A stretch of DNA of 64,000 nt from Pseudomonas huaxiensis (GTDB taxonomy: Bacteria > Pseudomonadota > Gammaproteobacteria > Pseudomonadales > Pseudomonadaceae): NCBI RefSeq assembly GCF_003231275.1, contig NZ_QKVL01000001.1, forward strand, positions 558,001 through 622,000, in the 5' to 3' direction. Position 1 is the stretch's first letter. Each line of letters begins with the position of its first letter. The translations under genes were made by a program, and so were the position numbers. The notes under the pieces are model-generated. The model did not search any database. It was not told the DNA's origin and saw only the letters and a list, made by a program, of their open reading frames with translations. Below, one piece after another: positions 16,654-25,193 of this stretch.

Positions 16654-17996
16654 GCGGCAGCTCCTTGCCAATGATCGGCAGTGAGGTTTGCGAATCGGGT
16701 TTGGTTGGCGATGAAGGCTGCACGGACATAGCCGACGGGGCCATTGCGGTGTTTACCAATGATCAGTTCGGCAACGCCTTTGAGTTCGGTGTCCTCGTTG
16801 TACACCTCGTCCCGATAGACAAAGAGGATGAGGTCCGCGTCCTGCTCGATAGCCCCGCTGTCCCGTAGATCAGCATTCACGGGGCGCTTATTGGGACGGC
16901 GCTCGAGGTCCCGATTGAGCTGAGAGAGGGCCATGAAGGGGCAGTTGAATTCCTTGGCGATCCCCTTCAGTGATCGGGATATTTCGCTGATTTCGTTGAC
17001 CCTGTTTTCTTGACTAGGACTCCGCATGAGCTGCAGGTAGTCCGCCATGATCAAGCAAGGTTTCCCGAAACGCCGGCTAGCACGTCGAACCTTGGCTCGC
17101 ATAGCGGCAGGGGTCAGGTTCGCGCTGTCATCGATGACCAGTCGGTTGCCATAGGCGTTCATGCGATGGACGGCGGCTGATAGTTTGGGCCAGTCCTCAT
17201 CCTGCAGCTGACCCGAAAGTAGCCTGCTCAGATCGATGTGGCCCAGAATGGCCAGCATTCGATAAATCAGGGCCTCGGTAGGCATCTCCATGCTGAAAAC
17301 CAGCACGATCTTGTCAGGCGAATTGGTCAGCGCAGCATCGACGGTGCTCAAGCAGAACGAGGTTTTGCCCATGGAGGGGCGCGCGCCTACGATGATCAGA
17401 TCGGCTGGCTGCAAACCACGGGTCATCTCGTCAAGGTCGGTTATCCCGGTCGGCACACCGGTCACGGTCACATGGCCATTGAAATTGGCGTCGATCTTGT
17501 CGACGACAGAGAGCAATGCCTCATTCATGTCGGTGAATTCGCTAACCACACGACCTTCGCCCAGCTTAAACAGCTTCTGCTCTAGCGTGTCCTGGACCTC
17601 AGCCGCGTCAGCGGCGAGTTCAGCAGCGTCCCGAGTCCCCTGAAAACACAGGGACATGATGCGGCGGAGATGGGCGCGGTTGCGCACGATCTCAGCATAC
17701 GACCGGATATTCGCTACAGACGGAGTGTTCTTGGCCAGCTCTGCCAGGTAGGAGAGGCCTCCAACCTCCTCAGGGATGGCCATCGCCTCAAAAATCGTCA
17801 CGATATCGAATGGGCTGTTTTTCTCTGACAGCTCCTGGATGGCAGTGAAGATCAGCCTGTGTTGGGATAGAAAAAAGTCGTCGGCCTGCAGTAGATCACC
17901 GACCAGATCCCAGGCTTCGTTGTCCAGCATCAGCCCGCCCAGAACGCCTTGTTCAGCCTCGACGGAATGAGGAGGGGAAAGGATCAGATCGGTCAT
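16650..17996 (-). CDS. dnaB: Replicative DNA helicase, element-borne
   Basis: The 448-residue protein has the two DnaB domains: N-terminal (SVEAEQGVLGGLMLDNEAWD) and RecA-like C-terminal with Walker A GARPSMGKTSFCLS (about residue 205), CLIMADYLQLMRSPS (Walker B), and LSQLNRDLERRPNKRP with DLRDSGAIEQDADLILF. It unwinds DNA at the fork and would support element replication apart from the chromosomal DnaB. The ATG overlaps the stop of the DUF2786 gene (ATGA). Confidence 0.93.
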   Translation of the reverse strand: MTDLILSPPHSVEAEQGVLGGLMLDNEAWDLVGDLLQADDFFLSQHRLIFTAIQELSEKNSPFDIVTIFEAMAIPEEVGGLSYLAELAKNTPSVANIRSYAEIVRNRAHLRRIMSLCFQGTRDAAELAADAAEVQDTLEQKLFKLGEGRVVSEFTDMNEALLSVVDKIDANFNGHVTVTGVPTGITDLDEMTRGLQPADLIIVGARPSMGKTSFCLSTVDAALTNSPDKIVLVFSMEMPTEALIYRMLAILGHIDLSRLLSGQLQDEDWPKLSAAVHRMNAYGNRLVIDDSANLTPAAMRAKVRRASRRFGKPCLIMADYLQLMRSPSQENRVNEISEISRSLKGIAKEFNCPFMALSQLNRDLERRPNKRPVNADLRDSGAIEQDADLILFVYRDEVYNEDTELKGVAELIIGKHRNGPVGYVRAAFIANQTRFANLTADHWQGAAA

Positions 17997-18694
17997 CTGG
18001 CACCTCCCTGGGCAATTCCTGGCTGTTCACTGCGGCCTACTCCCCGGTGGAGCTGAGCGCGCTGACCCTGCTTAATTCCTGCGTACAGCGAGCTACGATC
18101 GTGGCCCTTGGCTTCGCTTGGCGTGATGTCGAAGCGCTTCAACTCAGGGTGATGTAAGGTCAAGTAGGCAGTGATATCAGTCTGGATATCTGGGGCTAGG
18201 TCACCAGCGAATTCTCGAACTTTGTAGGCCACTGCCCCGATCCAGCCCTCAGCAAAGAGTTGGCCGCGACGTCGTTTGGTCTTCAGCTGGCACCGTTTCT
18301 GCTGCGAGACATGCTCGCGACGTGCTTTCTGCAGTTGCAGGACGAGGCTGCTGTAGGCATAAGCAGCCAGATCCGGGCCGATACCCTTGCCCAGGAACTT
18401 GAAGCAGTACCCTTTCAATGGGTGGTAGTAGGAGAGGTGGCTGCAGTCGAAAGCGGCTGCGCACGTTGCGGCCAGGGAGTGCAGCCAATCAGCCGGGGAG
18501 CGGCGAGTGCCAGTGGGGACGCTTGTTTCTAGAACCTGGCTAGCTCGAAGTTCGTCGGACTCGATGTTGTACTTGGCCATGAGCGAGCGGGCCTGGCGCA
18601 ATGCGGTTGCGGCCTCGTTCGTGTTTGCCCCCGGGCTATTGGCCAAGGACATCAGCTTGGTGACCTTGTCGAGGATCTTCTGCTTGTCCATCAT
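17993..18694 (-). CDS. DUF2786 domain protein
   Basis: The 233-residue protein has an N-terminal DUF2786 domain (KILDKVTKLMSLANSPGANT, then ALRQARSLMAKYNI). A middle region carries aromatic residues (SHLSYYHPLKGYCF), and the C-terminal half is basic (KRCQLKTKRRRG). The family is common in phages and conjugative elements; function is unknown. Two adjacent ATGs (18694, 18691) follow GGGGAGG; either is possible. The N-terminal extension to 18895 is rejected because it overlaps the upstream gene. Confidence 0.8.
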   Translation of the reverse strand: MMDKQKILDKVTKLMSLANSPGANTNEAATALRQARSLMAKYNIESDELRASQVLETSVPTGTRRSPADWLHSLAATCAAAFDCSHLSYYHPLKGYCFKFLGKGIGPDLAAYAYSSLVLQLQKARREHVSQQKRCQLKTKRRRGQLFAEGWIGAVAYKVREFAGDLAPDIQTDITAYLTLHHPELKRFDITPSEAKGHDRSSLYAGIKQGQRAQLHRGVGRSEQPGIAQGGAR

Positions 18695-18933
18695 GAACCC
18701 TCCCCGGCGCGGCGAGGTCGGCTGCGCAGCGCGGATGCGATCAAGGCCAGGGTGTTCAGCACGCCGAAGACACAGAGCGCATAGGCTGAGTAGACCGCTC
18801 CCTGCAACGCGAGCTCGACATGGGGGGCTTTGAGGATCGAGCCCAAGCCATAGGCAGTGGCCAGTGCCACAGAGCAGTTCATGAGATACAGGCAAAGCGA
18901 GCCCGCGAATTGAGATATGAGGGCAAAGCTCAT
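18691..18933 (-). CDS. Small membrane protein with two predicted helices
   Basis: The 80-residue protein has two hydrophobic stretches (about residues 3-28 and 40-66) and a basic C-terminal tail (RSRPRRAGEGS). No family is recognised. It is embedded in the parA-dnaB run with four-base overlaps at both ends, which argues that it is real. Confidence 0.6.
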   Translation of the reverse strand: MSFALISQFAGSLCLYLMNCSVALATAYGLGSILKAPHVELALQGAVYSAYALCVFGVLNTLALIASALRSRPRRAGEGS

Positions 18934-19682
18934 GCTTGGCCCTCCTGCCTGTCCGCTGCAGGCACCAAGGCCTCTTGCCAGAGGCGAAGGGTCTCGCGTT
19001 CGTCTGCTGTCAAGGCAGCCAGGCCTACAGCTTCGGCCACTTTCTCCTGCAGGAGCCGCAGGCGTTCCTCAACCGATGAACCATCGTCATAAGCAAGGTG
19101 GCTGGTCAGGTCGCTGATCATGAAGTAGCGGAGTGATCTGACATTCCCGGCTCGGTGTTGCTCCACTGAATGCCCATGGAGCCGAGCAGGTGTCTTCAGC
19201 TCGTTTCTGATGTAAACGTTGAATTCAGAAGGGTTGTAGGAGGTGTTTAACTGCCGTGCACGATTCAGAATGAGTGCGGCTTTGATCGTCTCCAGCAGTT
19301 CTTCGTGAGTTTCGGTAGGCAAGGGGAACGTACGGGCTACCAGCTGTTTCGACTGAGCATCACGCGCATCTTGCCGGCGTTTCGTTTCTTTCTCGGAACG
19401 AACGCGCTTTTCCTTCGCATGGGTCACGTTGTGACCGATCGAATCAACGAGTTGTGCTGCACTACGCAGTAGCTCGCGCTGTTCAATGCTCAGAAGGTCA
19501 CCGAGCGAACCGAGCAAGCCGGCACCCATCTTCCAACCGTTGGCTAGCTTGTGCAGGTCTCCAGACGCGGATGTCAGCTTTTTCTGGATGCCGCGTAACT
19601 CATTGGAGCTGTAGAGTTTCCCAATCCTGAGGACTTCATCGGCCGTGATCCCGGCCGCCTCGGTAATCGCGTGCTTACTCAT
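18930..19682 (-). CDS. Hypothetical coiled-coil-rich protein next to parA
   Basis: The 250-residue, mainly helical protein has a strongly charged coiled-coil segment at about residues 85-115 (AKEKRVRSEKETKRRQDA). I do not recognise the family. Its ATG at 19682 overlaps the parA stop by eight bases. The position between parA and dnaB is shared by unnamed genes in related elements; a role in partition or replication is inference. Confidence 0.7.
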   Translation of the reverse strand: MSKHAITEAAGITADEVLRIGKLYSSNELRGIQKKLTSASGDLHKLANGWKMGAGLLGSLGDLLSIEQRELLRSAAQLVDSIGHNVTHAKEKRVRSEKETKRRQDARDAQSKQLVARTFPLPTETHEELLETIKAALILNRARQLNTSYNPSEFNVYIRNELKTPARLHGHSVEQHRAGNVRSLRYFMISDLTSHLAYDDGSSVEERLRLLQEKVAEAVGLAALTADERETLRLWQEALVPAADRQEGQA

Positions 19683-20562
19683 CGCGGCGGGCCTCCTTGG
19701 CGATCTCGGCAACACGCTCTTCGGTCATTGCCTCGAAGCGGTCTTTCCATTCTGGGAACGCCTCGATAGCCAGGTTGCGGATGACGTTCAGCGCCGACGG
19801 CGACTTACGGTTCGACGGTTGACGATATTCAAGCCGATGCGCCGGCACGCCTTGGCTCGCGGCTTTCTTGAAGATGACGGCATCTGGAATGATCGATTGC
19901 AGGACGGTGTAGTCAGGGTTCCCGTCGAAAATTTCACGGACGGTGCGGTGGATCTCGCGCGCGTCAGCAGTTTCATCTAGGCCGTTGATGATGATGTTGA
20001 TGTGGGGAATGGTGAGGCCGAGGCGTGCGTAACTGCGCAGGCCATCCATCATATGGATGGTCCCACGGCTGAATTCGCGCGCGGCCAACATGTTCGGGGG
20101 GAGGGGGGAGAGGATGATGTCGGATGCAAGAACGACCATCTCCAGCATCGCAGAGCGGGCGCCCTGGGTGTCAAAGAGGATGAGGTCGTAATCGGCATCG
20201 AAAGCCGACATCAGGTTGGCTAGTCGCAGTCTGCCATCAGGCGCCTGCAGTATGAGGTTGTTGAGCTGGTTGTTGGCGTCGTTCGAGATGATGACGTCGA
20301 GATTCTTGATCGACGTGCGGGAGATGATCTTGGCCGGGTCGGTCTCGTTGTACGACAGCAGCTCGAAAATGCCGCCAGGGGCGGTGTACTCCAGGGGGAA
20401 ATAGGAGGATGCGGAAGGCTGGACGGGGTCCAGATCGATGAGGAGGGTGCGCAGCCCAGCGTCTGCAGTGAATGCCCCCAGATTGGTGGACCCGGTGGAT
20501 TTACCGGTGCCGCCTTTGGTGGAAACCTTACCTGCTCGTCTTGCTTTCTTCGGATGTGTCAT
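19675..20562 (-). CDS. parA: ParA/Soj family partition ATPase
   Basis: The 295-residue protein has a deviant Walker A near the N-terminus (KGGTGKSTGSTNLGAF), switch I-like DLDPVQPSAS and a Walker B-like DLILFDTQGARS. ParA ATPases move DNA on the nucleoid through ParB. In PAPI-1 and pKLC102 the soj gene next to the attachment site is needed to keep the excised element. I prefer the second ATG (20562), which has AGAGG seven bases ahead; the first (20568) is one base from that sequence. A 10-bp inverted repeat directly upstream overlaps the ribosome binding site. Confidence 0.92.
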   Translation of the reverse strand: MTHPKKARRAGKVSTKGGTGKSTGSTNLGAFTADAGLRTLLIDLDPVQPSASSYFPLEYTAPGGIFELLSYNETDPAKIISRTSIKNLDVIISNDANNQLNNLILQAPDGRLRLANLMSAFDADYDLILFDTQGARSAMLEMVVLASDIILSPLPPNMLAAREFSRGTIHMMDGLRSYARLGLTIPHINIIINGLDETADAREIHRTVREIFDGNPDYTVLQSIIPDAVIFKKAASQGVPAHRLEYRQPSNRKSPSALNVIRNLAIEAFPEWKDRFEAMTEERVAEIAKEARRDE

Positions 20563-20568
20563 TGCCAT

Positions 20569-20595
20569 GCCTCTAATGTGGATTTCATTAGAGGC
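20569..20595. promoter_or_regulatory. Inverted repeat over the parA ribosome binding site, candidate operator
   Basis: GCCTCTAATG and its exact complement CATTAGAGGC flank a 7-base spacer. The repeat covers the parA Shine-Dalgarno sequence. It could be an operator for ParA or the RHH protein, or an RNA hairpin hiding the ribosome binding site. Confidence 0.55.
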
Positions 20596-20667
20596 TGCGT
20601 GCCTAGGCGCTGGAATGGTGCTTAAAACCCCTCCCTAGATGGAAATTTCGTCCTAGATCCCAATTGT

Positions 20668-20712
20668 CTTTTAACCAATTGGTCGTAGGTTCGAATCCTA
20701 CACGACCCACCA
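20668..20712 (+). other. attR: 3' end of tRNA-Lys(TTT) at the element boundary
   Basis: The 45 bases read CTTTTAACC... through the T-arm (GGTTCGAATCC) to ACGACCCACCA, the anticodon loop to CCA end of Pseudomonas tRNA-Lys(TTT). The sequence before it does not form the 5' half of a tRNA, so this is the duplicated attachment site and not a tRNA gene. PAPI-1 and pKLC102 use tRNA-Lys. Confidence 0.9.
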
Positions 20713-20791
20713 TATAAAGTTGGCAGTGTTAAACCGGAAATTGGCAGATAGTTGCTGAATGATGGTTGACACAACCGACGGTGAAACACCT

Positions 20792-20828
20792 GAAAAAGCC
20801 CGCGTTCCGATAAGGAGCGCGGGCTTTT
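20792..20828. terminator. Bidirectional intrinsic terminator
   Basis: AAAAAGCCCGCG pairs with CGCGGGCTTTTT across a 13-base loop. With A and T runs on both sides it can stop transcription from the tRNA-Lys/element side and from the TonB receptor gene. Confidence 0.85.
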
Positions 20829-20941
20829 TCGTTTCTGTCGTGCGCGCTGGTAGTGCGTCCCGTGGATGCGAGGGACTGGCACAGCAAACACGGGATAGAT
20901 ATTGGTACTGTCCCGCTGTTTGCTGTGCCGGTCAGTCAGTC

Positions 20942-23455
20942 TCAGAGATTCCAGTTGATCGTGAGCATGGCGTTGCGTGGTTCGCCGTAGAGGCTGTTAC
21001 CGAAGTCAGTGTTGGAGCTGATGTCCTGATAGTAGGTCTTGTCGAAAACGTTGTTCAGGTTCAGTCGTACGTGAACGTTCTCCGAAGCCTGATAGCTGGT
21101 CATCAGGTCTACCACGGTGTAGGCCTTTTGCTCGATACGGTAGTCGAACGTGGTCAGGTAATCATTGGTGCCTTTGTTGTAGACGGTGTTCTGCCGATAG
21201 AGGCCGCCACCGACACTCCAGCGACTCAGGTCGCCAGGTAGCTGGTAGGTGGTGAACGCCTTGAATATGTGGCGGGGGATGTTGGTGGCGAACAAGCGCC
21301 CCACATTGTCTTCGTTGGCGTCCTTTGTATATTTGGCGGCGGAGTAGGTGTAACCCGCCCCCAGTTCCCAGCCTGGCGCCAAGGTGCCGTTGACTTCCAG
21401 TTCGATCCCTTCGCTTCGCACTTCACCCGCCGCGTCATAGCAGGTGCCGCCGATCGGCATGCACTGATTGGGGTTGAGCAATTTTGCGCGGTTCTCCTGA
21501 TCGATGCGGAAGATCGCTGCGCTGGCATTCAGGTTTCCATCAAAGTACTCGCCCTTGATACCGAGCTCGTAGTTTTTGCCCGTTATCGGCATCAGCGCGT
21601 TGTTCTGGGTATCCAGTTCGGTCTGTGGGCGGAAAATATCGGTGTAGCTGACATAGACCGAGTGATGCTGGTCAAGGTCATAAACCGCCCCGGCATAGCG
21701 CGTGAGGTTGCGTGTCACTTTGTTTGGCAGGCTGCTGGCTGATGATTTTCCATTCCATCGGGTATCCACATCGTACTCATACCAATCCAGGCGCCCGCCG
21801 AGAATGATTTTCAGGTCATCCGTGATGTTCAGCCGTGTGGTGACGTAAGCACCTTCCTGCTGACTGGTGCGATGCTGGGTCCAAGGGTTGGCACTCACGT
21901 CAGGTTTGGGAATGCCGACGGGGTTGTAGAGATCAGTATTGGTCTCCACGTCGATGGGCAGCCCCTTGCCGTTGAACGTCAGGTCCCTCTTGCTGGCGCC
22001 GACCACCAGTTCATGGGTGCGACCGAAGAACGAAAAAGGGCCTGTGACGTAGCCGTCATAGCTCCCCTGCCGGTCTTTATAGTTGTATCTGCCGATGTAC
22101 TGACCGAACTGATCGTAGTTATCGCCCATGCGCTCGGGAAGGGAACCGAGCATGTCCAGTGTTGACCAGCTCTTGCTGGCGGCCAGAAGCATTTTCCAAT
22201 TGTTGGCGAAACGGTACTCCAGGCGAGTGAACGCCGTGGTGTTGTCCTGATCCCAGTATTCCCATTTGCTGCCCAGGTATGTGGAGCGCTTCAGGTGCAG
22301 GTCACTGCCGTCGGCGGCGACGGGCAAGCCGCCCCAGGCACTGTTGTGATTGGCATTCTGGTTGGAGGCGCCAAAGGTCAAGGTCGCATCGTCGTTCAGG
22401 TCTGCTTCGGCGATAGCGTAGAACACCGAGCGTTCGGCGCTGGTGAAGTCCTGGAAGCTGCCCTTGGTCTGATACGCGGTGACCACTCGGCCGCGCAGGG
22501 TGCCGCTGTCGTTCAGAGCGTTGGACGCGTCGAACTCGCTACGATAGTTGTCCCAGCTACCGGCGCTGCCGGTGATGCTGATGCGAGGCGTGGCAGTCGG
22601 GCGCTTTCGCACCATGTTGATGGCCGCCGCCGGGTTGCCGGAGCCTTGCATCATGCCGGTGGCGCCGCGCACGACTTCCACTCGATCGAAGATCGCCATG
22701 TCCGGCGAAGAGTTCATGTCGCGGCTGAGGTAGTGGGACAGATCGTTGGGCAAGCCGTCGGTCATCAGGTTTTCGATGGCGAAGCCGCGGGAGTAGAACG
22801 TCGAGCGTTGTGGGCCGTCTTTGGTGATGGCGATGCCGGGCGTGCTTTTGAGCACGTCTTCCAGCGACCTCATGTTCTGGTCGTCCATGCGCTGGCGGGT
22901 AATGACCGTGACCGACTGCGGTGTTTCGCGAATCGACAATGACAGCTTGGTCGCGCTCTGCATCGTGCCTGTGGTGTAGGAACCGGTGTTTTCACTGGTC
23001 GACCCCAGTACTGCGCCAAGTACGTTGGTTGCGCCCAGTTCAAGCGCTCCGGTACTGCCGTGTGCCTGCACCAGCGAATATCCGCCACTGCCCAGCGCCA
23101 CCGCATCGACGCCGCTGCTCAGTAGCAAACGATGCAGCGCTTCTTCCCGCGAATAGTGGCCCTGAACGCCCGGAGACTGTTTGCCTCGCGCCAGTTCCGC
23201 ATCAAACGAAACGCTGATGCCGGCGATCGAGCTGAATTGCGCCACTGCCTGATCGAGGGGGCCGGCGGGCACGTTGAAATCCAGTTCGCGCTCGATCGTG
23301 TGTTGTGCCGCCGCCGCCGGGGCGACCAGCGTGCTGCTCACGCTTGCGCCCAGCACCAGGCTCAGCAGGGCCAGGTGCACTGCACGCTGTAGCGGGCGGT
23401 TTTGGAAGGGGGCGTTGATCAAACCGGGTTCGGTGAGGTGTGCGTGATGCGGCAT
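20942..23455 (-). CDS. TonB-dependent siderophore receptor with signalling domain
   Basis: The 837-residue outer-membrane protein has a signal peptide (to about AAAAQ, residue 50) and an STN signalling domain (about 60-135: DFNVPAGPLDQAVAQFSSIA). The plug follows (about 175-290: RETPQSVTVITRQRMDD), then a 22-strand barrel ending in MLTINWNL. It imports a ferric siderophore with TonB-ExbB-ExbD energy. The STN domain passes ligand binding to the FecR protein encoded next to it. AAGGA lies ahead of the start. The strand order (sigma factor, FecR, receptor, all minus) is the classic cell-surface signalling arrangement. The ligand cannot be read from the sequence. Confidence 0.93.
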   Translation of the reverse strand: MPHHAHLTEPGLINAPFQNRPLQRAVHLALLSLVLGASVSSTLVAPAAAAQHTIERELDFNVPAGPLDQAVAQFSSIAGISVSFDAELARGKQSPGVQGHYSREEALHRLLLSSGVDAVALGSGGYSLVQAHGSTGALELGATNVLGAVLGSTSENTGSYTTGTMQSATKLSLSIRETPQSVTVITRQRMDDQNMRSLEDVLKSTPGIAITKDGPQRSTFYSRGFAIENLMTDGLPNDLSHYLSRDMNSSPDMAIFDRVEVVRGATGMMQGSGNPAAAINMVRKRPTATPRISITGSAGSWDNYRSEFDASNALNDSGTLRGRVVTAYQTKGSFQDFTSAERSVFYAIAEADLNDDATLTFGASNQNANHNSAWGGLPVAADGSDLHLKRSTYLGSKWEYWDQDNTTAFTRLEYRFANNWKMLLAASKSWSTLDMLGSLPERMGDNYDQFGQYIGRYNYKDRQGSYDGYVTGPFSFFGRTHELVVGASKRDLTFNGKGLPIDVETNTDLYNPVGIPKPDVSANPWTQHRTSQQEGAYVTTRLNITDDLKIILGGRLDWYEYDVDTRWNGKSSASSLPNKVTRNLTRYAGAVYDLDQHHSVYVSYTDIFRPQTELDTQNNALMPITGKNYELGIKGEYFDGNLNASAAIFRIDQENRAKLLNPNQCMPIGGTCYDAAGEVRSEGIELEVNGTLAPGWELGAGYTYSAAKYTKDANEDNVGRLFATNIPRHIFKAFTTYQLPGDLSRWSVGGGLYRQNTVYNKGTNDYLTTFDYRIEQKAYTVVDLMTSYQASENVHVRLNLNNVFDKTYYQDISSNTDFGNSLYGEPRNAMLTINWNL

Positions 23456-23565
23456 GGTGTTTCCTTACGCTCGTTGGCAATGGCGGCGTCTGTGCGCCTC
23501 TACTTGGCAAGCCGAACGAGAGTCAGAATCACCAACCCCTTTTTGAAATTTTTTACTGCCGACAC

Positions 23566-24516
23566 TCAGGCTGCTTCGAGGCGCACCCAGTAGCGGGTAA
23601 AGCGCCGTAGCCGCAAGGGCAGGGTCAGACGCAGGTTTTCCAGGACGTTGTCGGTATTGCGCAGATGAAAGGAGCCGGACACCCGCAACCCTGCCACCGC
23701 CGGGTCGCAGCTCAGATAGCCAGGGCGATAACGTTGCAGTTGCTGGAGAAAGTCATCCAGTCGCCAGTCGTTCACCACCAGCGTGTCGTGTAGCCAGGCG
23801 TCGGCTTGGGTGGTGGCTGGCTTAACGGGTTCCAGTGCGTCAGCGCTGAAGCTGACCTGCTCACCGGCTTGCACGATCAGCGTGGTATCGGGTTGGTTGC
23901 CAGGGCGTACCAGGACGGCATGCTCCAGCACGGTAAGCTGGGTCCGATCCTGTTCCTGTTGCACGATAAAGCGCGTGCCGAGCGCCTGCAGGCTGCCTTC
24001 GGCGGTATGCACGATCAAGGGTCGGGCGGCCTTGTCCTTGGCGGTCTCGACGAGGATCTCGCCGCTGAGCAGCAAGAGTTCGCGCAACTGCTGGCTGTAG
24101 CGGATGTTCACCGCCGTGGCGGTATTGAGGTGCAGTTGACTGCCGTCCTCCAGGTGAATGCTGCGTCGCTCTCCGATCCCGGTGCGCTGGTCCGCTGCCC
24201 ACTGGGGCAGCGGCGTGACCCTCCAGCCCAGGGTGCCGGCGGCGCCCGTGGCCAGCAGCACCGACAGCACTTTCAATACGTCGCGGCGCTTGGCATGCGC
24301 GGCTTTGAGGATCGGGCTGCCAATCGCTGGGGCAAGCCGTTCGAGTTTTCCTTGCAGGCGCCCGAGCCGTTCCCAGGCCAGCAGATGGCGCGGGTCGCTC
24401 TGCAGCCATCGTTGATGCTCGCGGTGCAGCGACTCATCCGGCGTTCCGGTGCGCAGGTCGACATACCATTGGGCGGCGGCTTCGAGGGTGGCGACATCGA
24501 GTCCTGGGGATGCCAA
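23566..24516 (-). CDS. FecR-type transmembrane sigma regulator
   Basis: The 316-residue protein has a DUF4880 N-terminal cytoplasmic segment (AAAQWYVDLRTGTPDE), a membrane helix at about residues 85-105, the FecR domain (about 115-210: RSIHLEDGSQLHLNTATAV) and a C-terminal STN-like part. It relays receptor occupancy to the FecI-type sigma factor. The start is a TTG preceded by GGAGGA, three bases after the sigma gene, so the two genes are coupled. Confidence 0.92.
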   Translation of the reverse strand: MASPGLDVATLEAAAQWYVDLRTGTPDESLHREHQRWLQSDPRHLLAWERLGRLQGKLERLAPAIGSPILKAAHAKRRDVLKVLSVLLATGAAGTLGWRVTPLPQWAADQRTGIGERRSIHLEDGSQLHLNTATAVNIRYSQQLRELLLLSGEILVETAKDKAARPLIVHTAEGSLQALGTRFIVQQEQDRTQLTVLEHAVLVRPGNQPDTTLIVQAGEQVSFSADALEPVKPATTQADAWLHDTLVVNDWRLDDFLQQLQRYRPGYLSCDPAVAGLRVSGSFHLRNTDNVLENLRLTLPLRLRRFTRYWVRLEAA

Positions 24517-24519
24517 GGC

Positions 24520-25023
24520 TCAGTCCTCCATCAGCAGGAGGCACTGGGTCAGCGCGCGCACGGCGTGTTTTCTCACGGTGTTGACCGAGATTTGCAGGCG
24601 CTTGCTGATTTCTACGTAGCTGAGCCCGTCGAGATGGGCCATCAGGAATACGTCGCGGGTACGCTTGCCGAGGGCATCGAGCATCTGGTCGACTTCCAGC
24701 AGAGACTCGATGATCAGCAGGCGCTCTTCCGGGGAGATATCCAGTGCTTCGGGAATCGCTGCCAGTGTTTCCAGGTAGGCCTGTTCCAGCGAGCGGCGGC
24801 GGAACATGTCAATCATCAGGCCGCGCGCCACGCGGCTGAGATAAGCCCGTGGTTCGCGAACAACTTCGGCCCTGCGCTGGGTCAGCACACGTAAAAACGT
24901 GTCTTGCACGAGGTCCGCGGCCTGCTCGCTGCAGTTCATGCGCTTGCGTAACCAGCCCTTGAGCCAGCCGTGATGCTCCTCGTAGAGGGTGTGCATCGCT
25001 GCGTGATGAACCAGATCGGACAT
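24520..25023 (-). CDS. FecI-type ECF sigma factor
   Basis: The 167-residue protein has sigma region 2 (about 10-75: ADLVQDTFLRVLTQRRAEVV) and region 4 (about 110-160: LSYVEISKRLQISVNTVRKHAVRAL). It directs RNA polymerase to the receptor gene when FecR is activated. A near-perfect Fur box lies just upstream, so expression should rise under iron starvation. Confidence 0.93.
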   Translation of the reverse strand: MSDLVHHAAMHTLYEEHHGWLKGWLRKRMNCSEQAADLVQDTFLRVLTQRRAEVVREPRAYLSRVARGLMIDMFRRRSLEQAYLETLAAIPEALDISPEERLLIIESLLEVDQMLDALGKRTRDVFLMAHLDGLSYVEISKRLQISVNTVRKHAVRALTQCLLLMED

Positions 25024-25045
25024 GGGATAACCCGAAGTTACAATT

Positions 25046-25064
25046 GATAATAAATCTTATTATC
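25046..25064 (-). promoter_or_regulatory. Fur box upstream of the FecI-type gene
   Basis: GATAATAAATCTTATTATC is a 19-bp palindrome close to the Fur consensus GATAATGATAATCATTATC. It lies 23 bases before the sigma factor start. Confidence 0.8.
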
Positions 25065-25193
25065 TTGAAGCCACGGGATGTTGGCAAGTTGCCTTCAGTG
25101 AGCTGGCCGTGAAGGCAACACAGGCTGGGAGACTTTCAAGGCGGGCTCCGGTGACCGACTACCGGGTGCCCGAAAGGCTGGACCTCACGGCTG

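Larger units (their letters stand above)
1..20712. mobile_element. Right end of a PFGI-1/pKLC102-type integrative conjugative element
   Basis: The block carries, in order from the right end, parA, a DUF2786 gene, dnaB, yejK, a D12 methylase, parB, DUF2857, STY4528-type, PFL_4669-type, DUF3158, ssb, a type IA topoisomerase and an SNF2 helicase. This gene set is characteristic of the PFGI-1, pKLC102 and PAPI-1 family. It ends at a 45-bp copy of the tRNA-Lys 3' end. In this family parA lies at the end opposite the integrase, so the intact tRNA-Lys, the integrase and the conjugation genes should lie left of base 1. The left boundary is not in the window. Confidence 0.93.

Noticed and set aside
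20640..20712. Complete tRNA-Lys gene
   Set aside because: Only the anticodon-loop to CCA part matches; the preceding bases cannot form the acceptor and D arms.
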